From assembly GCA_937904325.1 (NCBI GenBank), contig CALGTK010000386.1, positions 1 to 43,534 on the forward strand: DNA of 43,534 bases, written 5' to 3'. The DNA is from an uncultured Planctomyces sp. (GTDB lineage: Bacteria > Planctomycetota > Planctomycetia > Planctomycetales > Planctomycetaceae). Below, in pieces: positions 25,538 to 35,788 of this stretch. The notes beneath the pieces were generated by a model. It was not told the origin of the DNA and ran no database searches. It was given only the letters and a program-made list of their open reading frames with translations. Positions within the stretch are counted from its first letter, which is position 1, and each line of letters begins with the position of its first letter. The translations under genes were made by a program, and so were the position numbers.

Positions 25538-28285
25538 TTACTTCCGACGCCAGAATCGTCCCCAGCTCGAAGGTTGTTTGGCTTCAGCCTGCTCGCTCGG
25601 TTCATCAGTACTACGTGGTGATGTCGACAGACTTCCGGAGTCGCTGAAGCCCGAAGTCTGCGGAACCTCTTCGTCCCGAACGTAGTCATCATTGAATATA
25701 GGAATGCGACTCACCGCACTTCCGATGACTGAACTTGATGATTCAACTGAAAACTCGACGGCCTGAATGGGCTCTTCAAATTTGTTTCTTGCGGCCTGAA
25801 TCGATGCTCCGCCTATGAACTGGCTTCCTGATGACGAGTCAGTCGACGGTGCTCTAAACGTTGAACGGACACCCGACCGGCCATCCGATGGCATCGGAGG
25901 AGCTAATTCTTCTGGCCCAAACGGATCACTTGCGGGCAAACGCGGAGCCGAGTCATCATCAGTCGGTGGTGCAGGAACAATCGATCCCTGGGCACCGCTT
26001 TGCGGAATGAGGTCAAGCGTCTTAATCACTGACGTACCTGGTTCGTCAATCACTTCAGGCACGGACTCATCGTAGCTGACACCCAGTCCGCCAGCTTCCG
26101 GTTCAGCAGGGATTAACGCAGAGCGGTTATCAAGTGCTGGCGGAGTTGTCTCTGGGAGTTCCATCGGACCAGGCACAACTGGTGGCAGCGATTCTTCCAT
26201 CGGCATCGCGTTGCGATAGTCAAACGTGCCATTGGCTGTATCGAGACAGTCAATGCAGTCGTCAATAAATTCGCTGGGCGCGGTGACCTTGTTCGGAGAT
26301 TCAAACGCGAAACTTCGTTGCCAGGCACGGCGTAAGGCATCGTCGTACGCGTCTTCAGTCCAAAGGCTCTCCGACAGGTATACGCTGTTGTCCATCAGCA
26401 ACGTACCTTTGCGGTACCGCAGCTCGTTCAGAGCCTGGTTGTAACCGACAAGGCTCGAGTAGTAAGCGATCTCAGCCTGAGCCAGGCTGATTTGTGCTCG
26501 CAGCACCAGATCGACCGTCGAACGACCTACTCTATACTCCGCCTCGAATGCTTCCACTCGACGTTGAGCGGCACGACGGCGGTTGTAGTTCGTTTTCGCG
26601 GTCTGGTAAGACTGATCAAGTTGCTGGAAGGATGCCGCCAGCTCGTAACTGATTTCCTGCTCCTGCTGGGCAAGCAACGCTCGAGCCTTCGAAATCCGAT
26701 GCTCGATATTCTGCATTTGAGTCGTCGCACCACGGAAACCAATCGGCATCGAAAACTCAAAACCAAGTCCCCAGCCAGTATGGTCACCGCTCATCAGCGT
26801 GTCGTAGGCACTGTTAAACCGTCCGTCTCCACCGGTCAACTGGTCACCAAAACCATTTACCTGGTACCGAGCGACGAAATCCAGTCGTGGATTCACAAGA
26901 GCTTCAGCCGCTCCACGCTGCAGTTCGAGACTTTTGATGTTCCATTTCTGGCGGCGAATTTCAGGACGATTAGTTAACGACTCGGCCAGCGAGTTGTTCC
27001 AGTCAGGAAGAATTTGAGCCGTAATCGGATCGTCGCTCGGTCGAATGACTGATCCATCATTCACGGGAAGGCCCATCAGACGTCGCAGTCGAACTTCCTG
27101 AGTGAACAGGTTCGACAAAGCGCCTTCACGTCGTGAGCGAGTTTCAAAGTAGTTGTCGCGGGCCTGGGCTTCGTCAGCCGCTCCAACTTTCCCGGCATCC
27201 ATGTTGGCTCGAACTTCCCGCCACGTCTGCAGGGCGCTCTTAGTCGCCACGGACTCAGCATCGTACGTTCGGTAGGCAAGGTAAAGCTGCCAGTAGGTAT
27301 CTTCAGTATCTTTCAGAAGTTGAGAGACCGAGCCCTCAAATTCCACAAGACTAATGTCTGTTCGAATTCGAGCGATCACAACGCCCTGATTGACTGTAGG
27401 AGTACTCTGAAGCGTTGGTCGACGAGCGATCGGACCAGCAATCCGCGTGTACTCGGTACCGGCTCCTTGCCACAATGGTCGCCGATATTCGAGACCAAGT
27501 GTCGGCAAGCCGCCATCCTGATTGGCACTTGGCCGCGACGCGTACTGACTTCCGAAGAACCGAGCATTGCTGCCTGTCTGGTTGGTGTCTGTGTAAAGCC
27601 AGTTGTGCTCAACAGAGAACGATCCACCGTCGCCGAAAATCTTGCTGATCTCAGCCCGAAAATCTCCGAACTCGTCACGCTGACCGTCAAGAGCCTGAAA
27701 GCCGATTGTGCCACTTTCGGCCGGTTGTTCCGACGCTCCCCAGGTCATGTTGGTCGTAAGTGTCGCGTCAAATTCAGACAAGGCCGCCTGAACACCACCC
27801 TGACCAAATAGCGTGTTGCTTTCCTGAATCGCAACATCATAAATCGACGATGCGAAATCGGGATTGCTCAACAATCGGTTGCCCGGATTCAGGAACGAAG
27901 CGTTGTCGCGGATGACTTCGGCGTTCTGCAATGCATTCCGCAGAACAGCTTCTAATGAGATGTCCTGAATTTCGTCTTTCCGAGGATGCCTGATTCGCCT
28001 GGGCTCCTGACTGCCTGAGACGGCCTTATTCTGCTCCTGAGCAACGTTCGGGTATTCGACCTGCGTGGCCTGATCTTTGTAGTATGAAAGCTCGCGAGCC
28101 TCGCCAATGAGGTACTGCAATTCCTCATTGCCACTAGACAGGCATCCTGTCGTAAGACTTGCTGTGGCAAAAAGTAACGTACATTGAATACGTTTTCGCC
28201 AAGCCCGTGGCAGCCATGCGGCAGGTACGGAAAAAGCAGTGCTCTGAGTATTCACGCTCAAACGTTGGAAACGCCGAAACACCAT
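25538..28285 (-). CDS. TolC-family outer membrane efflux protein with long C-terminal tail
   Basis: A 915-residue exported protein. GAGGA sits seven bases before the ATG. The N-terminus is a long signal ending LLFATASLTTGC, which may be a lipobox with lipidated C48, though the -3 residue is not typical. The TolC/OEP body (about 110-660) has two similar halves rich in long amphipathic helices. These include LKDTEDTYWQLYLAYRTYDA with RLRRLMGLPVNDGS (a typical family motif), and KARALLAQQEQEISYELAASFQQLDQSYQTAKTNYNRRRAAQRRVEAFEAEYRVGRSTVDLVLRAQ with IAYYSSLVGYNQALNELRYRKGTLL. A Pro/Ser/acidic tail of about 220 residues follows, unlike normal TolC. It probably forms a trimeric channel for a tripartite pump or type I secretion, but no pump or adaptor gene lies nearby. 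Confidence 0.88.
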   Translation of the reverse strand: MVFRRFQRLSVNTQSTAFSVPAAWLPRAWRKRIQCTLLFATASLTTGCLSSGNEELQYLIGEARELSYYKDQATQVEYPNVAQEQNKAVSGSQEPRRIRHPRKDEIQDISLEAVLRNALQNAEVIRDNASFLNPGNRLLSNPDFASSIYDVAIQESNTLFGQGGVQAALSEFDATLTTNMTWGASEQPAESGTIGFQALDGQRDEFGDFRAEISKIFGDGGSFSVEHNWLYTDTNQTGSNARFFGSQYASRPSANQDGGLPTLGLEYRRPLWQGAGTEYTRIAGPIARRPTLQSTPTVNQGVVIARIRTDISLVEFEGSVSQLLKDTEDTYWQLYLAYRTYDAESVATKSALQTWREVRANMDAGKVGAADEAQARDNYFETRSRREGALSNLFTQEVRLRRLMGLPVNDGSVIRPSDDPITAQILPDWNNSLAESLTNRPEIRRQKWNIKSLELQRGAAEALVNPRLDFVARYQVNGFGDQLTGGDGRFNSAYDTLMSGDHTGWGLGFEFSMPIGFRGATTQMQNIEHRISKARALLAQQEQEISYELAASFQQLDQSYQTAKTNYNRRRAAQRRVEAFEAEYRVGRSTVDLVLRAQISLAQAEIAYYSSLVGYNQALNELRYRKGTLLMDNSVYLSESLWTEDAYDDALRRAWQRSFAFESPNKVTAPSEFIDDCIDCLDTANGTFDYRNAMPMEESLPPVVPGPMELPETTPPALDNRSALIPAEPEAGGLGVSYDESVPEVIDEPGTSVIKTLDLIPQSGAQGSIVPAPPTDDDSAPRLPASDPFGPEELAPPMPSDGRSGVRSTFRAPSTDSSSGSQFIGGASIQAARNKFEEPIQAVEFSVESSSSVIGSAVSRIPIFNDDYVRDEEVPQTSGFSDSGSLSTSPRSTDEPSEQAEAKQPSSWGRFWRRK

Positions 28286-28395
28286 CGATTCATCCTCAGC
28301 CTATCGAGAGACTCGAAAGCGGCACTTATCTGCAACAGTTTGCAAATGTCCTTTTTTGTTTGGACATCATGCGCACCGCGCGGCAGTACAACCGC

Positions 28396-28425
28396 TATAA
28401 GTGTTATCGGCGATACAATCGTCAA
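28396..28425 (-). promoter_or_regulatory. Candidate promoter of the TolC-family gene
   Basis: On the minus strand, TTGACG (28420-28425) and CTTATA (28396-28401) are 18 bp apart and about 110 bp upstream of the TolC-family ATG. The -35 hexamer is near consensus and the -10 is weak. The palindrome at 28421-28433 overlaps the -35. Confidence 0.35.
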
Positions 28426-28433
28426 ACTTTGAC
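28421..28433. repeat. Palindrome GTCAAA-C-TTTGAC, possible operator
   Basis: This perfect 6-bp inverted repeat with one central base overlaps the candidate -35 hexamer upstream of the TolC-family gene, a position suited to a repressor site. Confidence 0.35.
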
Positions 28434-28441
28434 AATCTCGA

Positions 28442-28456
28442 GATCATTCAATGATC
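28442..28456. repeat. Palindrome GATCATT-C-AATGATC
   Basis: A perfect 7-bp inverted repeat with one central base, eight bases from the end of the GTCAAA palindrome. Being just upstream of the candidate TolC promoter, it could be a regulator binding site. Confidence 0.3.
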
Positions 28457-28654
28457 GCCGTAGCCCATTCATCCTCTTCAGCGCACTTAAATGAGTGGCA
28501 ACCCCCAAATTTCAGCCTTGCACGATCATCGCGATCCGCTTCAACACTCCGGAATGCGAGATAACATTGATAACAGGCCTGCTGTCTGGCATGTTTTCCG
28601 GAGCCTGGTCGCAATGCCCGGCTCGCTTGAAAATCTGACAAATTCGGTTTGCGC

Positions 28655-31600
28655 TTATTCCCAGCCGCCGAACTTTTCCCGCCAGCGGTCTGCCATAGCT
28701 GTCAGCGTTGCCTGGTGCGTTTTGTAGTAGATCGCTCCAAAGACCAACGCGATTCCGATCAGCAGGACGATGGAACCAACAGCCGTCATCTGGATACCAC
28801 GTTCCATTCCGGTCAAGACCTTGCCGACAATGGTGACAAGGTCGATCAGCAGCATCGAAAAGCCCAAAGTCAAATAAAGCCGGATACGGAAGAAACTTCC
28901 CAGCCCCATGGCTGCAAGGCAAAGCAGAATCAGGCTGAGATTAAACGCAACCGGGTAACGATCATCGACCAATGCGTAGTACCCGGCACTGCCGAGCATC
29001 GTCATGATCGTGACCAGCCGAATCCGATTTCGAGTGTCTCGATGAATGCGATCACGGAATAACTGCAACATGACCAGCACACCCATTCCGACCGGCACCG
29101 TGTACGCGTACAGAACTCGGAACTCCAGCTTCGACCAGAAGACAATCAAGACGAACGCGACAAAGCCGGCAATCCCAACCAGGTGATACGGTGACTGCCG
29201 GTCATCTTTACCCATGAAGGTAAACATCAGGCTATGCATCCCGACAACCAGCAGCGCCACGTTGGTTCCCAGGTTGTGATAAAGAACCCACACCAGGGCA
29301 ACGACCGGGAGCGTGAATAACGTACCAAGCAGCGGTATCCGAATCTGCTTTGGCTGGAGATCGAACAGTTGCTTGCTACCGGCCAGACCGAAGCTGACAA
29401 CAAGGCTCGCCCACACGTCATATTCGAAATTCCAGAACTCAGTGGTCAGTATAAGGTGTCGACGGATAACTCCGAAAAACGCCAGGATTGATAATTGCAA
29501 CGCTATATACGGAGCCGTGCTCTGCCGCAGTCGCCCTTCGAAGTACCAACCTATAGACAAACCTGCAAACAGACCTGCCGCGAGCATCAGAGTCGGAACC
29601 TCAAACGGCCGGCCGTAGTGCAAGACTTGAGCGACAATGGTGATCGCAAACGTAACCCACAATACAACGCTGTTTGTCATCGCTCCGGAAGTAGCCATCC
29701 AGTGACATGTCTGGTCAAACAGTCTGGGTTGTGCTCGATCAAACTGGTCATAGGTGACGAAAAGTCTTTCCTGAAACACTCGAGCGAATGTCCCCAATGC
29801 GAACAGAGCAGCCGCCGCCATCAGCAGCGGCCAGCTTTGTAAGGCATCGCTAAATCCGGCATCGCGAAGATGTGTCTGACTGAAGAACGTCAGCCAGACC
29901 GGCACCAGCAGAATCATTGCAGCGAGTAGTCGTTCCTCGTTGTTGCAGGCTTTCGATGTCGGGCGCGGCGTCAGCGCAGTCATAACACTGCCAATCGCAA
30001 CCGCCACCAGACCAGTCACCGATTCTGGATGATGCCACAGAACATGGGCGAAGACGAGCCCCGACAGGGTCAGCATGAGCGTGCCCATCTTTGGTAGCGG
30101 AGTGAATCGCAGAGAAATTTGATGAGCAATCAGCAATACAGATTGAGCTGCCAGCACGGCCCAGATGACCTGGCCTTTCGGTAGCCAGCTGGTAACGAAA
30201 AAGTCCATGTGCAAAGCCAGCAACAGTTGCATACCGGCAATCACGAAATACACCGGCAAGCGACGCATGAGTCCGTGGTGAATAAGTACCGACGCACTGC
30301 CAGCCAGAAGTGGAGCCACTAACAAACTGTCGACTCGCCAATCGGTCAGACCCCATAGTACGAGCCCCTGCACAACAATCTGAAGACAAACTCCCCACGA
30401 ACGCCTCAATGCGAACCAATGCGCCTCGTCAATTGCAGCCAATTGTTGAATGACTGTTCGTGCGGGCGACCGATGGGTACTGAAGAGAATCCAGAAATGT
30501 GCGAGTCCAATTCCACACCATGCGGCCGCCATCGGAAAATCAAATGGACTCATCCGAGGCAAAAGCGTCAGAGTGAAATAACTGCCGACCATCAGCGACA
30601 GGCCACCATAGAATGCCAGCCAGGCATTTCCGCCGAGACCATGAAGACGCAACAGAATCAGAGCGACAACCATGACCAGCGGCGCATTGAGATGATAGTA
30701 GTCGGTCTGAATAATCGGCTCATTCGGAAACAGAATCATCTGGAACAGGCCGCGGCAGATGTAAAACGCCAGAATTGTGAAACTCAGAACGGTCGCTGAG
30801 TTTCGGTATCGCCGGCCTGATTCCAGACCGCTGCGGAAGTCAGTTTCTGATCGAAAATAGAACCAGGCGATTGGCAGTCCGAAGGCAAAGATGGCAGTCG
30901 CAGGTTGCCGAAGACCAGGAATCAGCAACGCCGCGCACCAGATCGCCAGCGTCACTCCAAAGTGGTAAAACCCCTCGCACCAATTAACGTATTCCTGTTC
31001 GCCGTCAGCGGGATGGCGTGCGGCTCGTCGACAGTAGCAACCAGCCAGCAACGCCATCAACCCGGAAACAATAAACCGAAACACTGGAATCCGTGCCAGA
31101 TTGGGATGCACAAAGTAATTGGCACTCAACAGCATAAGTACCAGAACGGCTAGAACCAGGCTGGCTCGATTCACATAAGAAGTGATCGTTTCCCGTGCCA
31201 CAATTCGTCGAATGACTGTTGCTTCAAGCAGACTGGCCGCCAGTGCAAGGCAGACAAGATGAATTTCTGACAGTCCGTACCCGCGCAAGTAGTCTCCGCA
31301 GAAGACCCGGATGATGTGAATATTGCCCAGCGTCAATAATGGCGTTCCAATCGCGTAAAACCGGCTGTTCTGCCATGACCAGCCGATAACTGCCAGGGTA
31401 ACGGAGGCCACAAAGGGGGTGACCAGTTGCACGGATTGCTCCCGCAGTTCACCGCTGGACGAGTGATAAACCGTCGCCAACACGGCAAATGCAATGGCTG
31501 GAATAAATACCCAGGCGACATCCGGCATTCTGAAGAACGACACCGGAAATGGTCCCCGTACGATGGCAGGACGACGAACACTTAACAGCCGTCCGGCGTG

Positions 31601-34600
31601 CCCAGCCAAAGCCATCGCCAAAGCCAAGAGGCTCATTCGCCACGGTATTGTCAGAAGTTCCAGCCGCTCACGAATTGAATAACCGTTGCCATCCTGTAGC
31701 TCCAAGTGGCAAACGAGCAAGTAAGTCAGCAAGCACGAAATCAATCCAAGTGGTGCTGACTGATGTGCCCTTGCCGTTACAACGACAGCAGCGATAGCAA
31801 AAACTAACTGGGTGGAGGACAGTTCGACACTGAAGATCGAATCGGTCATCGCTGACACTGCAACCACGACAGTCAGCAAACTGCCAAGGACATTGAAAGG
31901 CCGGAGCAACGGAGCGACCTTGTCATGAATCGCGGGTTTGAACTCCAGGCACATGTGGATAATTTGAACGATCAACAGCAAGCCGATCGTCGGCCAGAAC
32001 GCTCGCGTAACCGACAGCCGAAACAGCAGTGACTGCTCTCCGGGCGTCGTTGCCAGCAAAGCCACCCAGACGAGAAAGAACAACAATCCGCCGAACAATT
32101 GTTGCTTTGTTCGCAACCCGTGCCACACAAGTTGTCCACCGGCAAAAGTCATCAGCGGCAGCAGCGTTGTGACATCCCGCCCACCCAGCAGAGCCAGGAT
32201 ACAAAAACTGCCCGCAATCACGCTGCCAATACTCAGCATGGACCTGGTTGGCGCGACCAGGATCGTCTCAACCCATTCAAATTTAGTTCTCTGCAACGTG
32301 TATGCAAAAAACAGAATCTGCAGAACGATCCCCGTCACGAGCACAGGACCGTACCAGTGAGGATGTTCAGAAAGGTGCCAGTGCCCGCACAGCAGACTGA
32401 TCAGTAGAAACAGCCCGCCAAGGTAAGTTCCGATCAACGATCGCCGATACTCGCGAGCGTAGACCGCTGCCAACGTCCAGCAGACCGAAGTCACACCGAT
32501 CGCGATCGCAGTCTTAAGGCCAATGCCGTCCGCAAACAGATTCTTCAGCAGAACCCACACATCAACTCGTAAAATCAGAAAGACAGCCGAGGCGACCAGC
32601 GGCCACGTAAACAGCTTGTGATCGTAACGCCGAAGAGGAAACAACGTCCGATCGAAAAACCGATCGCCTGCGGACAGATTCTTGAGAAACCCTGCTTCTC
32701 GAAGCGGGAACGACACGACAAGTAACCCAAGCGCGCTGCAGGCACTGCCAAGACCGGTCCCCCAACTGAAATGGTCGAACGTCGCGCGAAAGTTCGATTT
32801 CAACTCGGGAAACAGGATGACTACGATGACCATCGCCATCATGGCCGGAATGAGCGAACGCGAGAAATACGTTGTGGCAACCAGCACGCCAGCCATCAGC
32901 AACGGGCCGAGATAGTCCATCCCGTTGTGCAGCCAGTCCGCACTGCCGGGAACGTCGTGTTCAACAACCACTCGTAACACCATCGCAGCAACTGCTAACG
33001 ATCCGTAAACCCAAAGCACCGTCGAACGAGCACGCAACAACAGACTGGATCGAGTGATCGCCAGGGTTGCCAGCCAGAGAATCGACAACACTGAAAGCCC
33101 GAAGACAAGTGTGTTGCCTTCGAGGCTGCGGCCTTCCATGTCCACACAGCCCAGGTACAACAACGACAGAGCGCACACCGACATTGCTGAATGCACCCAC
33201 CGCAGTTCGTTGTCCCGGAATGCTCGCCAGAAAAACCACGCCACGATGATCAGCAGGCATTCGCCGGTGTGGATCGGGGGAGTTTGAAATCGCCACTGGC
33301 ACAATCCTGCAACGATGGCAGTCAGCATCAACACTGTCACCTGGACGCCGATTGCTGACTGGCTGAACGAATCGTATTTCCGGACCTTGAAGAAGTAATG
33401 CAGGACGCCAAGAATTGCCGCCGCCATTAGTCCCAATGCTGGTAACCACTCCCGTGGAAACTGATCGAGCATGCCGACCGAAGCTACAGCGAGCATCAAA
33501 ATGGTCAGCCCAATCCATTCGTGCACCTTCGACTGACGTCCGACTGCCTGATAAATCCAAATACCGCCCGCCAACGTGAACGATAACACACGAATCTCTG
33601 GCTGAGTGGCTCCCATCAGTGTTCCCATCAGAACCAGCGCAAAGCCCAGGAACGACTCACCGCCAAGTTGTGACTGTCGAAGTGTCAATTCTCGAGCGCG
33701 GCGCTCCGTCAGCAGCACCAGCCACCCGGTCAATATGACCATCGGCGCGTAAGTCCATACGTGCGGAAGGTGCTTTAAGTATGCATGCACCCAGCCAAAA
33801 ACCTGCAGAAACGTAACGACCAGCGTCGCACCAAAGAACCAGGGAACACGCCGACCGTTTGCCATCTCCGGCGTGAGTACGTTTCCTGAAAATCGGATCA
33901 CCGCACCAGCCACCACCATAAAACCGATGTGAAAACCCACACCCATGATGACGTTCAGTTGCTCGCCGCCAACCTCCGCAAACGACTGAGCCACCGGTCC
34001 GAGCATCACCAGACTGTTAAGCAGCAACAACGTTCCACCCAGCAACCAGGTGAGCGATTCGTGAATTCGGCCGCACCACGTCCTCAAGCCCCAGGCCCCA
34101 AGCGATAAATAGACCATTCCAAGAAGCGGAACGACAAGCACTTTCTGCTCCACCTGCTGATCGTTCGACAAAAGTGCGATCGCCATGAAATTGATTGGCA
34201 GCAGTCCGATTGCCGCTCCACGCAGTATCGCTGCTGTGCCTTCGAACTGTTTGTCCTGACGTTCGACCCAGGTGCCCATAGCCCCCAAAGCCCACGTAAA
34301 TGCTGCCAGCAATGTCGGCATGATTGTGTAGCGAACGGCCCAGTGCTTGTCCCACGTGTACCATGCCAAAAGCGAACTCCCGGCAATCACCATCAGTACG
34401 CCCGCCACCATGTACCAGTTCTCGGCGAAGAACGGCTGCACGTGATCGCGCCACACCGATGGCGGTGGTGGCCCGATTAGTTGAGCCGGTTCTGGAGCGG
34501 ACTCCTTTGGAAGTTTTACCGAATACGAGAACGCCGCCGGCTCAACAGCCGGCTGCAAAGACGCAGTTTGCGGGGCCTGCGGAACTTCATCGGCGGGTAC

Positions 34601-35788
34601 TGGTGCCGCCGGGTCTTCCTCGACGAAGTCCCCATCCTCAACGACGTGTACAGCTTCGAGCAGCCCGCTGAGTTCTTCGCCCGGAATGATCATTTCCCAT
34701 CGTTCGGCAAAACGATCAGCATCAATTTCCGGAGCATGAGACTGGCACCAGCTTTCAAGAGCCGACTGGACTGCGGGAGGAATCCCGGATTGTTGTCGAC
34801 ACCAAAAGGTCAGAACTTCCATTGGACTCTGTTGGCCAATCCGACCCAGTTCTTTCTGCTGTCGCTCCAGCTTTCGGCCACTTTGCAGCAGCCAGTTTCT
34901 CCACCCGGACCAGCCAGCAATATTTCGCGAACCAGCACGCAGCGTGAAAATCAATGCCGCACGCTCGCGCTCGTCGTTTGATTGCAAAACATCGACCAGC
35001 CGACAAGCGGCGTTCACGCCAGGCCATGCACAAAGCTCGTCAAGCCATCGATTTCCGTCACCGCTGGTTGCTGATTCCTGATGTCGCAACACGAGTTCAT
35101 CCAGCACAATCTCTTCATCAAGGCTTGCCGGAATTTGTCCTTGCCGGTTGTCGAGTACATCTTTGACAGCGATCTCGTCTGCTTCCCGCTGCAGCTCAAT
35201 GTGAGATTTCAGGCGATCCAACGCGAGAGTCATCTCCGAGTCGTCAACACAATGCGACCTGGCGTGCTTGACTAGCGACAGGACAAAACGACGATCCGAC
35301 GGAAAAAGCGGAGCGTCAGTATCCTGCAGTATTTCTGCCAGCTCTGACTCGAGGGCCGCCGCAGTCCTTGGAGCTTCGTTCTGACGTGCTACTGCGAACC
35401 GGACATCACGGTAGACGGAAAGAGCACTTGCCAGCCGCTTCAAGGGGTGCGTGAGTGTCCTCCACCCCGACTGAACACCCAACGGCAGATCGGCGAGCAA
35501 CGGAAATTGTTCGGTAACTGCTTGAGCCGACGACAGCCGTTGTTCCCGTCGAGCAGCGTGTAGTTGAGCCGCTGCCGAATGACGAGCCGCCTGCACTCGA
35601 GGAACCATAGCGGCAACGCCGGGGTCGCCATGCTGCAGCAATGCCTCGATCAACTCCTCACCATTCAGTGGAGGCGTTGTATCTGCCAACCGTCCTAGAA
35701 CCGGCAGCGAGTATTGCGAGTTCAAAGCACCGTTTGCGGTATAACGTGCAAGTTGATTCAACAGAACGTTGGCATCGATATCCGTCAT
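28655..35788 (-). CDS. Giant polytopic membrane protein, unknown function
   Basis: A 2377-residue single reading frame. Residues 1-390 are soluble and helical with many charged residues (AARREQRLSSAQAV, RLKSHIELQREADEIAVKD). A Pro/Ala/acidic linker covers about 392-443. From about 457 (NWYMVAGVLMVIAGSSLLAWYTW) to about 2355 the chain is almost unbroken hydrophobic segments joined by short, often Arg-rich loops; by eye I estimate 50-60 membrane spans. It ends with a short cytoplasmic tail, ADRWREKFGGWE. The layout recalls DUF2339-type proteins (soluble N-terminus, then a long run of helices), which are much shorter. I see no transporter, glycosyltransferase or protease signature. The ATG at 35788 has only a weak purine-rich site upstream. 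The 7-kb frame has no stop or frameshift, so it is under selection. Confidence 0.8.
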   Translation of the reverse strand: MTDIDANVLLNQLARYTANGALNSQYSLPVLGRLADTTPPLNGEELIEALLQHGDPGVAAMVPRVQAARHSAAAQLHAARREQRLSSAQAVTEQFPLLADLPLGVQSGWRTLTHPLKRLASALSVYRDVRFAVARQNEAPRTAAALESELAEILQDTDAPLFPSDRRFVLSLVKHARSHCVDDSEMTLALDRLKSHIELQREADEIAVKDVLDNRQGQIPASLDEEIVLDELVLRHQESATSGDGNRWLDELCAWPGVNAACRLVDVLQSNDERERAALIFTLRAGSRNIAGWSGWRNWLLQSGRKLERQQKELGRIGQQSPMEVLTFWCRQQSGIPPAVQSALESWCQSHAPEIDADRFAERWEMIIPGEELSGLLEAVHVVEDGDFVEEDPAAPVPADEVPQAPQTASLQPAVEPAAFSYSVKLPKESAPEPAQLIGPPPPSVWRDHVQPFFAENWYMVAGVLMVIAGSSLLAWYTWDKHWAVRYTIMPTLLAAFTWALGAMGTWVERQDKQFEGTAAILRGAAIGLLPINFMAIALLSNDQQVEQKVLVVPLLGMVYLSLGAWGLRTWCGRIHESLTWLLGGTLLLLNSLVMLGPVAQSFAEVGGEQLNVIMGVGFHIGFMVVAGAVIRFSGNVLTPEMANGRRVPWFFGATLVVTFLQVFGWVHAYLKHLPHVWTYAPMVILTGWLVLLTERRARELTLRQSQLGGESFLGFALVLMGTLMGATQPEIRVLSFTLAGGIWIYQAVGRQSKVHEWIGLTILMLAVASVGMLDQFPREWLPALGLMAAAILGVLHYFFKVRKYDSFSQSAIGVQVTVLMLTAIVAGLCQWRFQTPPIHTGECLLIIVAWFFWRAFRDNELRWVHSAMSVCALSLLYLGCVDMEGRSLEGNTLVFGLSVLSILWLATLAITRSSLLLRARSTVLWVYGSLAVAAMVLRVVVEHDVPGSADWLHNGMDYLGPLLMAGVLVATTYFSRSLIPAMMAMVIVVILFPELKSNFRATFDHFSWGTGLGSACSALGLLVVSFPLREAGFLKNLSAGDRFFDRTLFPLRRYDHKLFTWPLVASAVFLILRVDVWVLLKNLFADGIGLKTAIAIGVTSVCWTLAAVYAREYRRSLIGTYLGGLFLLISLLCGHWHLSEHPHWYGPVLVTGIVLQILFFAYTLQRTKFEWVETILVAPTRSMLSIGSVIAGSFCILALLGGRDVTTLLPLMTFAGGQLVWHGLRTKQQLFGGLLFFLVWVALLATTPGEQSLLFRLSVTRAFWPTIGLLLIVQIIHMCLEFKPAIHDKVAPLLRPFNVLGSLLTVVVAVSAMTDSIFSVELSSTQLVFAIAAVVVTARAHQSAPLGLISCLLTYLLVCHLELQDGNGYSIRERLELLTIPWRMSLLALAMALAGHAGRLLSVRRPAIVRGPFPVSFFRMPDVAWVFIPAIAFAVLATVYHSSSGELREQSVQLVTPFVASVTLAVIGWSWQNSRFYAIGTPLLTLGNIHIIRVFCGDYLRGYGLSEIHLVCLALAASLLEATVIRRIVARETITSYVNRASLVLAVLVLMLLSANYFVHPNLARIPVFRFIVSGLMALLAGCYCRRAARHPADGEQEYVNWCEGFYHFGVTLAIWCAALLIPGLRQPATAIFAFGLPIAWFYFRSETDFRSGLESGRRYRNSATVLSFTILAFYICRGLFQMILFPNEPIIQTDYYHLNAPLVMVVALILLRLHGLGGNAWLAFYGGLSLMVGSYFTLTLLPRMSPFDFPMAAAWCGIGLAHFWILFSTHRSPARTVIQQLAAIDEAHWFALRRSWGVCLQIVVQGLVLWGLTDWRVDSLLVAPLLAGSASVLIHHGLMRRLPVYFVIAGMQLLLALHMDFFVTSWLPKGQVIWAVLAAQSVLLIAHQISLRFTPLPKMGTLMLTLSGLVFAHVLWHHPESVTGLVAVAIGSVMTALTPRPTSKACNNEERLLAAMILLVPVWLTFFSQTHLRDAGFSDALQSWPLLMAAAALFALGTFARVFQERLFVTYDQFDRAQPRLFDQTCHWMATSGAMTNSVVLWVTFAITIVAQVLHYGRPFEVPTLMLAAGLFAGLSIGWYFEGRLRQSTAPYIALQLSILAFFGVIRRHLILTTEFWNFEYDVWASLVVSFGLAGSKQLFDLQPKQIRIPLLGTLFTLPVVALVWVLYHNLGTNVALLVVGMHSLMFTFMGKDDRQSPYHLVGIAGFVAFVLIVFWSKLEFRVLYAYTVPVGMGVLVMLQLFRDRIHRDTRNRIRLVTIMTMLGSAGYYALVDDRYPVAFNLSLILLCLAAMGLGSFFRIRLYLTLGFSMLLIDLVTIVGKVLTGMERGIQMTAVGSIVLLIGIALVFGAIYYKTHQATLTAMADRWREKFGGWE

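Larger units (their letters stand above)
28286..28654. other. Intergenic region upstream of the TolC-family gene
   Basis: This 369 bp gap separates the stop of the giant membrane-protein gene from the TolC-family start, both on the minus strand. I find no protein-like frame or RNA gene. It holds the candidate promoter and two palindromes listed separately. Confidence 0.5.

Noticed and set aside
28655-35788. Long reading frames on the opposite strand within the giant membrane gene
   Set aside because: They give Arg/Pro/Gln-rich translations without family resemblance and lack ribosome binding sites. They are antisense shadows of the real gene.
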